From Buxus sempervirens (lineage: Eukaryota; Streptophyta; Magnoliopsida; Buxales; Buxaceae), in assembly GCA_947561395.2 (NCBI GenBank), contig OX387194.1:13626048-13690047 (forward strand): 64,000 nt of DNA, read 5' to 3'. Below the pieces are notes generated by a model that ran no database searches, was not told the DNA's origin, and saw nothing but the letters and a program-made list of their open reading frames with translations. Positions 33,291-43,100 of the stretch are shown here, in pieces. Position 1 is the first letter of the stretch; the number at the start of each line of letters is the position of its first letter. The position numbers were made by a program, and so were the translations under genes.

Positions 33291-34260
33291 ATAATCCTTA
33301 CAGCAACAATGTGGTTGATACAAAACATGAGTTGCCATTTTTCAATGTCCATTATGTACATATTGTAGTCCTAATAGAGCCACAGTGACAGTTAACCATC
33401 TTAGGCTCTACAAAGACTCCATGTAATGGTGTAGGTGAGGTTTTCTAATTCTTCCATTTGATTCTTGAATTGAATTGATTATGTTCTGGTCTATTTTATT
33501 CCAGTTTTCTTAATGTTTAATCTCATTTTGCTTGGTCAATATGATGCTTTTGCTTTTGGTTCATTTGGAATCATCTTAGCTCTCAATATTTAATTCTTAA
33601 AGATATCATGGTCATTCTGTTACATGAACTTTTGTTGTAAATTAGATGATAGCAAATTTGTCTCAAGGATTAATGCAGTCATTTGTAGTTCTGCTTTGGA
33701 TGGCTAATGGAATGTGTAGTTGTTTTGGAATGGTGCCTGCTACAAGTAAGAGGTGGAGTTTTGGGTCTTTAGTGGCTATTGGGAGATGAGTGCTAGGTCA
33801 GGAGTTATAAGTTTCTTAGTTGTTTATTCACCCTGCTAGACAAATTCTCAAACCATGTCTTTCCTCTAAAAGATGGGTTTGTTTCCATATTATCAATTTT
33901 AAAAAGCTATTTTCAAACTTTCTAACCACCTCTTTGGTGTGTAAAAAATGGTTTTGTTTCTATATTATCAATATTGGAAAAGCCAGTTTGAGTATCATTA
34001 CTGTTAACATAGTCATGATGGATCTAATTTTCATGGTTATATTTTAATATTGAACAACACCGAATTCCATGAATTAGTTGATCAAGTCAATGAAAAGATT
34101 TGTTTAGTGCCTCCAGTACGGAATTTCTTCATGTTTCGTATGTGTGTAAATTTGAGAAAATAATCTGTTCTTTTTACCTTACCTGTATTGCTCATTGGGC
34201 CATTTGCCATTTGCCAGTTAAACATAAATTCCTTATCATAGCGAAAATATGTTTATGTTA
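33291..34260. other. Non-genic stretch
   Basis: No supported gene. Includes a short direct repeat around 33830-33980 ('aaaaatggtttgtttc...atattatcaat'). Confidence 0.5.
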
Positions 34261-34284
34261 TCATGTGTATTGAATTCTACATGC

Positions 34285-34318
34285 ATGACCATGCATCGCA
34301 CCGGTTGTCCACTACTTA
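34285..34318 (+). other. Possible Helitron 3' end
   Basis: 'catgcatcgcaccggttgtccacta' resembles the GC-rich hairpin 'GTGCATCGCACGGGTTGT' that precedes CTAGT at many plant Helitron 3' ends. The hairpin arms are decayed. No matching 5' end was paired. Confidence 0.4.
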
Positions 34319-34520
34319 GAGAGGTAAAATACAATTTACTTTTATATTTTTTTATTAAAATACTTTTAAATAGATAAGTACTAGAGAAGATAAATATAAA
34401 CATGTAACCCCTAGTTAGAGTGATAAAATAAAATTTATATTTATATTTTTTATTAAAATACTTTTAAATAGATAAGTACTAAAGAAGATAACTATAAACA
34501 TGCAATGTTATGACATTAGT
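34319..34520. repeat. Tandem duplication (about 98 bp x 2)
   Basis: 'ttattaaaatacttttaaatagataagtacta' occurs near 34349 and 34449 with similar flanks. Confidence 0.85.
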
Positions 34521-34534
34521 AAATATGTGAAAAT

Positions 34535-34576
34535 AAAAAGCATTTAAGGTAGTTTTCGTGCTTTTAATAGTAATAA
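34535..34576 (-). repeat. Helitron-like 5'-end motif
   Basis: The plus strand reads 'gcatttaaggtagttttcgtgcttttaatagtaata'. Same family as the copy at 40722-40775. Confidence 0.35.
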
Positions 34577-34739
34577 CCAATTATTTCATAAATAGAAAAA
34601 TGCTCCCAGATTTTATTTTATTTTATTTTTATCATAAAAAAAAACTCACAGTTTTACTTCACTTTAAATCTATCTTCCAAGCAATAAGAAATCTAACAGA
34701 ATGATGAAACTTTCCAATATATTGATTAAAAAAAAAAGA

Positions 34740-35895
34740 TTATATATACATGCCAATAGTACTTGGCAGATATGGCTTGAGAGACACTAATGTTTCTACA
34801 TAACTATCCAAATAGCTCCAATTTCCAATAGTACTTGGCAGATATTCAACACTTTCTGTTTCTGTGTTATAGGAAATCAGTCCTATATCCAACAACACTG
34901 CCAGTTTATTTTTTTGAAAATTCACTGGTTGTATCCAAGGAGATTCAAAAATTTGGTTAGTCATATTTGACCTTTTAATAGAGAATTGCTTGGACCAGGA
35001 GTCCTCTACTCTATACCTTCTCATAATCCATACATCTATCTGTTCTTGAGAAATATTTTTCCAAACCACAGACACGCACAGGCATTCTTGCAACACCCCC
35101 ATGAAAACAGAAGAATCAGTTTTCTCGGCCTCATTTTTGTATTCAGGCAGATGTATCTCTTTAAACTCTTCCTTCCCCATATCATACGAAAGAATCATGT
35201 CACAGAAACTGTACGAATTGAATTTCCTCACCAACCAATGTAGACATCCTTTGAAAAACTTTGACCGACGTGTTTTAAAATAGAAGTTGGTAAAGGAGGA
35301 TTGACTGAGCTCTCTCCATGAATTGGTTCTTAAACTGTACACAACGAGGGAGGATTGACTGAGCTCTCTCCATGAATTGTTTCTTAAAGCTTGCGCAAAC
35401 GAGTTTAGGATCTTCTGTTTTCCAGCAAATTTGTTTTCCAAGAACCTTGTAATCATCTTTCATGGCATCCCAACCGAACCCCATGACCCAAAAGGGGGAC
35501 TTCAAATTCACTGCTGTGGGGTTGGCGAGAGGAGGTGACGACAACTTGTATTCTCTTGTGATGGGATTCCTTAACTTTATAGATCTCCCCTGAGATGTGC
35601 ATATCAACCCGTTGCAGCTACTAATAAAATTAAAGTAAGGCAAGTTTTCCAGCAGTTTTAATGGCTCGCCCCATGTTGCAGGATCAACACAGTAGCAGCT
35701 GGTCTCGTCAGTGTGGCTGTAGAGGATGGAAAGAGCAGGGTTGCTATGATTTGCTCGAAGAAGATGCAACTTGATGAATCTAGGTTCGTCAAGCAACGCA
35801 TACCAAGATCTGCATACACATCTAAAACTTAAAAGAGATCTGGTTGGTACCCATGAAAGGATTTCAGTTACCATATCAAACGGGATATTCACCAT
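34740..35895 (-). pseudogene. F-box protein with F-box-associated domain, frameshifted
   Basis: Start ATG at 35895. Residues 1-45 form an F-box ('MVTEILSWVPTRSLLSFRCV', then 'CRSWYALLDEPRF'), the Skp1-binding part of an SCF ubiquitin ligase. An F-box-associated domain follows ('SCNGLICTS', 'LRNPITREYKLSSPP', 'GFGWDAMKDDYKV'). The frame shifts after 'DDYKV' near 35445, and the rest continues in another frame (35456-34740): 'VVYSLRTNSWREL', 'GCLHWLVRKFNSYSFCDMIL' and 'SYDMGKEEFKEI', ending near the usual family C-terminus. A 54-bp in-frame duplication (35295 and 35349) repeats 'NSWRELSQSS'. One shift plus the duplication makes a functional product doubtful unless splicing removes it. Confidence 0.85.
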
Positions 35896-36360
35896 GTTGC
35901 TTTCTTTCTCTTGAACTTCTTTTCTCTCTCTTAATTCAAAATTTTGCAGTCAACAATGGTTGTTCTTACCTGAAGTAATCAAATATATAAATAAGCCAAT
36001 AAATTTTTTTTTTTGTGAATTCAATTTTAAAATAATAACCCGAATCCCTCTTATGAATCAAAAACATTAGAGCAGAGCAAAACTAAAAGAGATAAGAGAG
36101 TTTGGGAAATAAAAGATTACCTCTACTCCTCCCTCCAAACCTTAGCTTCCTTCAGGATTTCACTTCTTTCCCTCTTCAAATCTTCCTTTCTTTCGTTTTT
36201 TTTCCTTCTTAAGAAAAGCCACTCAGTATGACCGTGAGTCTCTCTTTATAGAGGGCGACTCCAGTATCACAAATCACAAGGAGGTCTCCTACTCTAACTA
36301 GTAAACCACAACTCTTACGGTATTGATTTATACTATTTTATTTTTATTATTACTGGTCTA
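35896..36360 (-). other. Upstream region of the F-box gene
   Basis: 5' flank of the F-box gene on the minus strand, including a CT-rich tract at 36120-36215 that could be leader sequence. No TATA box was firmly assigned. Confidence 0.4.
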
Positions 36361-36361
36361 T

Positions 36362-36400
36362 ATCTATACTACAATTTTAAAAGCACACGCTACCTTAAAA
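36362..36400 (+). repeat. Helitron-like 5'-end motif
   Basis: Reads 'atctatactacaattttaaaagcacacgctacctt' on the plus strand. Confidence 0.4.
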
Positions 36401-38190
36401 AGTGTTTTTTATTAGTGAAAACATCAAAATAAATTATTTTACAATTCTCATAAACGTTAAAATTGGATAAAACTTGCACAAAAGTTACGAAATAGTACAA
36501 ATTTAGGTACAATTGTTGCCATTTTGATTTTCCAAAATAAAAAAAAAACATAAATAAAACAATTATTTATATTTATAATAGAAATAATATATTTATAAAA
36601 TAAAATTTTTTTTTTTTTTTACCTTTTCTTCCTACGAAAACAAATATTTTTATTTTCCAATAAAAATAACAAATTTATAAAATTTTCCATTTTTATTACA
36701 ATATTAAAGTATACCACAAAAAAATCACAAATCGAAATCTTAACGCACGCTCACAATTAATAATAGTAATTAGAAAAGTAACAATTATATTTATCTATTA
36801 AAAGAGCTTTCTAAACTAATTTAGGATACTTATAATAAAAGAATTGGATAAAATGCTAAATATTTTTATAATACGTTCGTGATTTTGTTAGTCTTTAAAG
36901 ACGGCAAGACTCCTCATAATAATCGTTAGAGTCCTAATTTATTGGCAAAATCCTTTTATCCTATTTAGAGTCCTAAATTAGTTTAGACAAATCTTAATGA
37001 AAGAGAAAAAGAAAGTTCGACTATACTAAAATAACTATTATATTTTCTACAAATATTAATATATCTAAAAAATATTTAAATTTTGTTATGCCATACAAAG
37101 CTTAATATATGTTTATTTCCAAAATATAAACACATAAAATTGGGGCATAACTGATATCCATGCCTAGGGAAAACTTTAAAGTAGCAAGAAACACTTTAAA
37201 TTTATTTATACTACTATTAAAAGCACGAACTACCTTAAGTGTTTTTTTATTTTCACATACTTAAAATAGCTTTCCTTATATTCTGTAATTTCATACATTT
37301 ATCTACTTAAAAAAACTTTTAGAAAAAACATAAAAGTAAATTACTAATCTCATCAATTTACATATTTAATGTTATCTTTCTAAACTACTTATCTACTTGC
37401 AGAAAAGCATGTCATGTTAATGAGATAATAATAAACATGTAAATCAATGTTTATCTAATAATTAATTAAGTCCGTAATACATCTTAATTAATAGATTTTA
37501 TAAAATTATATTTAATAGGCTTAAGGTTCGTATGGTCAAATTACTATTTGAATTACTACTTGCAAATAAGCATATCCAATCTTGTAGCAATGGAACAAAA
37601 TAATAATTATTTAAAAGAACTTTTTTTTGTTATTTAAGTGAGACATTTACTTATTTAATTATAGTTTAATTAATTAAAAAGGAAAACAAACAAAAAAAAA
37701 TCCAATATATCAATCAATGACGAGAAGGCATATTTCTTAGAGTTCTATATCATAATAAAAATAATCTCCATTACTACCATATGAGGATATTTCTTACTTA
37801 GTATTTATTTTTTTCAAATAAAATACTAATAACACATTAGTTCTAATAATTGGAAATCCATATATATTATTTGTAAGATCCTAGCTCCCTAATCAATGTT
37901 TAAGTTATAATTGTGATATTATAACTGACACAGGGTTTATGTTATGAAGGTGAGCCTTTAGAGGTCTAAATTTGGAATTATGAAGCAAAGAGTCTTCAAA
38001 TTAAGAAGGGATCATAAGGTGAGTTTTAATTGTAATTGGGAGATTAATTAGAGTGTTAATAAACAATTAAAATCATGTAAAATTATATAAATGAGGAATA
38101 ATGGCAGTTTGGTAAATATAAGGAGAGATTATAAGTATAATGGCATAATTGTAAAAATATGTTGCTGTAAATGTAATGGCATAAGAGTAA
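36400..38190. other. AT-rich non-genic stretch
   Basis: No gene. It carries relatives of the 7400-7700 repeat (36530-36720) and another Helitron-like end motif (37205-37245). Confidence 0.55.
37205..37245 (+). repeat. Helitron-like 5'-end motif
   Basis: Reads 'tatactactattaaaagcacgaactaccttaagtg'. This is the best preserved copy of the motif family in the window. Confidence 0.4.
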
Positions 38191-38195
38191 ATATA

Positions 38196-38582
38196 ATGAA
38201 CTAAGGGAGAAGGATAGGGAAGTAATTAGCTTTAAATTTTAAGGATAAGTTGGGAATGAGTAGAATTGATATAAAAGCTAACTTCAATCTTTAGCCTAAA
38301 CTCTAACTCTAGAGAATTGATGGGGGATTTGCTGGAATTGAAAGAAGAAAGGGCTGCCTTCAGTTGGGAAGTTGTACTAGAAGCTTGAATCGGGGTTTTG
38401 TTGTTGATTTCAAGCTTGGAGAGAAGAACCAAGCTGGAAAAGAGAAGAGAAAAGCCCCAATGCCTTATACGAATAAGGCTAAGGATTTAAGTTAGCTTTT
38501 ATATCAATTTTCCTAATTCCCAACTTACCCTTAAAATTTAAAGCTAATTACCTCCCTATCCTTCTCCCTATAGTTCCCTTAA
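38196..38582. repeat. Inverted repeat, about 90-bp arms
   Basis: 38196-38286 and 38484-38582 are near-exact complements separated by about 200 bp. Each arm carries a TATA-like 'gatataaaagctaac' pointing into the spacer. A transcript through it would form a long hairpin. No target duplication was found. Confidence 0.85.
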
Positions 38583-38589
38583 TGGGCCG

Positions 38590-39738
38590 CGATCGTATGG
38601 ATATGGATTTTCTTAGGATATTGATATTAGCTATATACTCTTTTTTATTAGACATTCAATAATTATCAAAACTATTTTAGTTTAATATTAGTTTATTTGA
38701 TTTGATTTTAATATTGTTTTAGTTAAGGTAATCTATTTTTGAGTTTATTAATTAATAATTTAACAATCTCTTGTTAATTAGATTCTTTCTGTTATTAACT
38801 AATAATCTCAATAATCTCTTATTAATAAATGTGGATATTCAGCTATTATAATTCCAATTCCATTATGATTTTATTAGTAAAAAACTTTGAGCAAAATAAA
38901 AACTCTAAATTCCATTTTTTTTTCATGTTCTTTTCTATCTTATCAAATTATGGTTAGCATAAGTATTGGAGAAGAAGTCTAGATGGCAAAAATAATTTAT
39001 TTTATAAAATTCATATATCTGTGATTTCAATTATTGGTAAAAATTCATTTAAAAAAATAAATTTATAAAACTGAAAATCGTAGTAAGAGATTGTTTTAGT
39101 AGATTACAATTCTTATTAATCAGAAATATGTCTTTAATTAGGATGATAACCATGATCCTTATTAATAAGAAATATATCATTTATTAAGATAATAATCATA
39201 ATAGGATGCTTATCAATTAGAGAATATATCCTAAAATCCTATTGATTCTTATTAATTTGAGATTTATCTTTATTTATGATCATACGATCCTAATAATCAT
39301 ATTTGGATTCTTATCAATTAGAAATATCTTTAATTAGGAGTCTGAAATCCTAATAATCATATCATAATTCTTTGATTATTAGGATTCTTTTAATTAGATT
39401 ATTAAATATCTTTAAAGTATATTGAATATTTAATATACTTTAAAGATAATTTAATAATCAATACACCTAAGCCTAATAATTTAATAATAAATATATCATA
39501 TTTCGATTCTTACTAATTAGAAATATACTTTCATTAGAAATAAACCATAATAATCATGTTAGGATTCTTTTAATCATAAATGTATCTAAGTACTCTTACT
39601 AATTAGATTTCTTAATTTTTATTTGATCTGTTTATTTTTGTTCATAATCAATTAGATCATAAATTTTTTTTATTTGTTGTTTGTTCAATGTTTTAATTGA
39701 GTTGTGCAATCCAATCTCTTTATTTATTTTAATTTTGA
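38590..39738. other. AT-rich degenerate repeat tract
   Basis: Irregular repeats of 'ttcttattaattagaaatatatctttaattaggat' at 39080-39640. A 22-24-bp-arm palindrome lies at about 39408-39470 (ATTAAATATCTTTAAAG and complement). No gene. Confidence 0.7.
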
Positions 39739-39739
39739 T

Positions 39740-40445
39740 CATATCTAGACACCATAATTCTTTGGGGGTGGTGGTGGTCGGGGTTTGGTCTCATTTTCTA
39801 TGAGCAAATGTATGGATACTTGTTCATCATTCGGACGACCCATTCGTAATAATTTTCCTTTATTAATTCTGTCTTCCTCTATGAACTTCTCCAATCTATG
39901 GATAAAATACAATAAACAACAATATTCTTTTCTCCCTCCAGAATAATAAAGTATAAGCATTTCCCTCTATCGTTATAATTTTCTGAAAGGTAACTATCTT
40001 GGTATCATATAAAAATTCATATAGAATCCTTGAAAAAGAATTTCCTTCATAAGAAAGAAACGATGGAATTGTCCATTGCAATATATAAAAATGATAGATT
40101 TGAGAATGCTGTAAGAAATGAAATGTCACAATGCTTTTTTTATACATGTAAAAATGATGGAAAACAAAAAATCGAAAGATTTTTATTATTTCAAACTCTT
40201 GTTTATGCTTATTTTGACCAAAGGACAAATTTTTTTCTGAATTTTAGGCATTAAATATTTCTTTTTTGATCAAAAGTACTATGTGAAATCTTCGGGTTTT
40301 TTCCTCTTCCTCTATCCTTATCCCATAGGTACAACATTTGGATCAATAAAGAACCCTTTCTTCTATATGAATTGAATTTGGTACCTCTCAAGGAGCGAGA
40401 ACTGCCATTCTAACCCTTCTCGGGGGATTCCATCCACAAACGCAA
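39740..40445. other. Organellar (plastid-derived) DNA insertion
   Basis: Recognised through its ycf1 segment (40060-40160). The flanking sequence has plastid-like composition and ends with 'ctcggggga...ccatccacaaacgc', but I could not place these flanks in a specific plastid locus. The abrupt loss of ycf1 homology on both sides suggests a rearranged or composite insertion. Confidence 0.6.
40050..40165 (+). pseudogene. ycf1: ycf1 (TIC214) fragment of plastid origin
   Basis: Encodes 'KRWNCPLQY' and then, after loss of one base in the A-rich 'atataaaaat' stretch, '[20 protein letters not shown]' followed by 'CKNDGKQKI'. This is the well conserved ycf1 segment ('[20 protein letters not shown]'). 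Ycf1 is a plastid-encoded envelope protein import component. The fragment is about 35 codons, frameshifted and joined to unrelated sequence on both sides, so it is a nuclear plastid-DNA relic. Confidence 0.85.
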
Positions 40446-40721
40446 AGTTTATAATTTTATTTTGATTTTGTTAAAATTCTTTTAAGTAATTAAGTATTAG
40501 AGAAGGAAAAAAGTCTACACGCCTAATATAATTATGTATATACACATAGACAACTTTTATTTTATTCTTCAAAATTTAGATAAGTATTTAAAAAGATAAC
40601 AATAAGTATTGAGAATATTTAATCTAAGTTTTGCTACTAATTGGAGAAGAGTTGTAATGTGATAGGATTTTAAATATGTGAAATTAAAGATTATAGGGAA
40701 GGACATTTTAGGTATGTGAAA

Positions 40722-40775
40722 ATTGAAAACACTTAAAGGTCGTTTGTGCTTTTAATAGTAGTATAGATATAGATA
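40722..40775 (-). repeat. Helitron-like 5'-end motif
   Basis: The complement reads 'atctatatctatactactattaaaagcacaaacgacc'. A second related end-like motif follows at 40785-40860 on the plus strand. Confidence 0.4.
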
Positions 40776-41013
40776 TGTATATCTAAACTATTAATAAAGA
40801 AAAGAGGGTGGAATATTCCTTCCAGATTCTGGCTTCCTTTTCTTTTTCTAAACATTGCCCGTCCCAAACAAAAAAGTTCTCCACTATTTTGAACATGTTG
40901 TAACTACCTCGTGTAGCGCGTGTAGCCCCCTCGTGTATATTAAGGCTGTCAATGGATTGGATTTTAGATTTGTATTTGATATGAATTGTCGAATATGAAA
41001 ACAGAGTCTTATT

Positions 41014-41477
41014 CAAGGATTGACTTTTCGGGCGTGCCAGGCGGCTGAAACGGTTTGCCGGCGAGATGCCGGCAAAAAGTTCTGAAAAAGCTTTTTTTAT
41101 CGAAATCTGCGAAATGTCATTTTTTGCGTAAAAAAAACATAAATAAGTTAAAAAATATATAATAGACATGATTCTATACAATTTATATGCGAAAAATAGA
41201 TAAAATAAGGAAGTATTTTATCTAATTTATGAACAAATACAAGCACATGAACATAAACAATTACAAGGCTACAACTACAAGCACAATAGACCAATTTTGC
41301 GAAATTGGAGAAATTCTGGCAAAATGTTGGCAAAATTAGCGAAATTGGCAGCACGCCGGCAACACCCAGGCAAAATGTTGGGGATACTATTTCGGAGTCA
41401 TTTTTCGTTCCGCTAAGGGCACGAAAAGCGAAATTTCGGTGGCACCTCTTGAGGTGCCGCCGAAATGTCAAACCTTG
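41014..41477. mobile_element. Small TIR element (464 bp), hAT-like
   Basis: Begins CAAGGATTGACTTTTCGG and ends with the near complement CCGAAATGTCAAACCTTG. It is flanked by the 8-bp direct repeats GTCTTATT (41006-41013) and GTCTTATC (41478-41485), which differ at one base. The interior is rich in 'gccggcaaa' words. A strong palindrome (41433-41466, arms ATTTCGG.GGCACCTC) lies just inside the right end. Non-coding. Confidence 0.8.
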
Positions 41478-41587
41478 GTCTTATCTAACGGATTGAATAT
41501 GAATTCTAATTTTCAGCTCTAATTAAATTCAAATGTGAATATGGATTTTTCCATATTAGAGTGGATTGATCCTTATTTGATCCAAAT

Positions 41588-41867
41588 AAGCTTTTGGGTT
41601 GAATGGCAAGCGCCCAGCTCGTGACAAGTGGTATTGGAGTAGCCTAATTCTTGATCTGATTCCACACCAAGCACTTCAAAGGGAAGCAAGCAAGGTGGTC
41701 CAACCCGCTCCGAGGGCAAAGCCAGATTTGGGTGGGGGAGAATGTCACAGGTCTCCGTCCCACATAGGATAGGAAAATGGAGATCTTGGGCCATATAAGG
41801 GTGGGTAAGCAGCATCACCTAACAGCTTAAGCTTTTGGGTTGAATGGCAAGCACCCAGCCCGTGACA
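41588..41867 (+). mobile_element. TRIM retroelement, 5' LTR truncated
   Basis: The 3' LTR is 41743-41867 (125 bp), TGTCACAGG to CCCGTGACA. The last 39 bp of the 5' LTR remain at 41588-41626. Between them lie a decayed tRNA-Met primer site (41629-41644, TGGTATTGGAGTAGCC against the usual TGGTATCAGAGCC) and a purine tract GGGTGGGGGAGAA directly before the 3' LTR. The total interior is about 116 bp, with no coding. This matches terminal-repeat retrotransposons in miniature, which rely on enzymes of other elements. Confidence 0.88.
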
Positions 41868-42249
41868 AGTATTTATATATATCATATATACATTTTATAT
41901 AATAAATCTTTTAGTTTAAGCTTAAAGGGCTTTAGGTGTTGCTATACGCCTTTAATTATATTATTTAGTAATTTTTTTAACCATCAATACTATAAAAACG
42001 AGGAATATTCTCCCTAGATTCTGGCTCCCTTTTTTTTTTTTTTTCCAATCATTGCACATCCAAACAAAACAATCCCCTACTACTCTTCCCACGTTTAAAT
42101 TTAAACACGTTAACTATTTAAAATAACATGATATCTATTAGAGCGGACTGCTATCTAAGTGGGCCCCACAAATTTACTACGCGTGCAGTCCCCTAGTTTA
42201 AATGATTCCAAAAGGCATAAGCCTTTTTTAGTCGCACCCAACCCATTCA

Positions 42250-42299
42250 ATCCCACATCGGTTGGAAAGGATTTCTCCTTCCCAACTGTGCCTATAAAA
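42250..42299 (+). promoter_or_regulatory. snRNA-type promoter: USE plus TATA
   Basis: ATCCCACATCG (42250-42260) matches the plant snRNA upstream sequence element RTCCCACATCG exactly. A TATA box (TATAAA, 42293-42298) follows after 32 nt, the longer spacing known for RNA polymerase II snRNA genes (polymerase III genes use about 10 bp less). A short inverted repeat GTTGGAAAGGA/TCCTTCCCAAC lies between them. USE-like words also occur in dispersed plant repeats, so promoter function is inferred. Confidence 0.55.
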
Positions 42300-42322
42300 C
42301 GCTTACCGCCTTCCCTCTTAGC

Positions 42323-42388
42323 TTCTATAAAGTTGGTTCGAGAGTGCAAGAATTGGTCCAACCTTAAGCCGTATGGTCCAGGCACAAA
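42323..42388 (+). ncRNA. Candidate small RNA of unknown class
   Basis: The predicted start is about 30 nt after the TATA box. The predicted end is at the plant snRNA 3' box, CA-N7-AGTGGAA (42385-42400, consensus CA-N3-10-AGTNNAA). The roughly 65-nt product contains a GTTGG/CCAAC stem. I see no Sm site and no match to U1, U2, U4, U5, U6, U11 or U12, and no clear C/D or H/ACA box set. It may be a relic or a repeat. Confidence 0.3.
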
Positions 42389-42400
42389 TACTGAGTGGAA

Positions 42401-43100
42401 CTTGTATTTGCACGTGTAGGTCCCATCGGAACCCTCGCACGTATTAGAGATCGTTAACAATCTTAAATAAATCTATGGGTTCTAGTACCACTTGCTTTTA
42501 TGGGGTCCACTACATCATTAGGGGTCCTTAATATCAATTTAGAAGAAGCGTGTCAAAGAAGGCAGGAACAACGCTATCGATGGACACAACAGCTCAAACC
42601 AGGCACAGGCATAGCAGCCCCCACAAGTATACTCCTTAACAGTGGTCTCTTTCTGTAAGATATTCATAGATAGCTTTCTTCTTAAGGTAAATTGAAACAG
42701 ATGATTCATAGATAGCATCGATTGGGGATAGATAGCATCGATTGGGGATTTATCCATATTTTTTGAATCTATACATATGAGAAAACGACTTTCTAAACAA
42801 TTGGCCAAGTTTTCCTATCCAATAAGCAAAGTAAATTGGTGAGACTGAAAATCCAATCCATTGCGCCAGAAACATGGATTGGAATGAGAAAAAATCACTT
42901 ATTCTTACTAGAATACTATCAAATAATTCAGTAACTTGGCATTTTTAATGATTCTGCAGGTTGAAGGCAAAGTCAAGAGAACTAGAAGGAAGATAATGCA
43001 AACAAGACCATGCTTTGCCTTCTTCGACAAGATTCTTCCAAATTGTTATTAGGGATCCCTAATAATGCAGTTTACTTCCTGAAAACAAGTGGCACCCATA
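42401..43100. other. Non-genic stretch
   Basis: Contains an 18-bp tandem duplication 'gatagcatcgattgggga' (about 42711-42746) and a perfect 20-bp palindrome (43046-43065). No supported gene. Confidence 0.5.

Noticed and set aside
42155..42460. Overlapping frames of 86-101 codons on both strands
   Set aside because: They cover the snRNA-type cassette, and neither shows a protein family signature.
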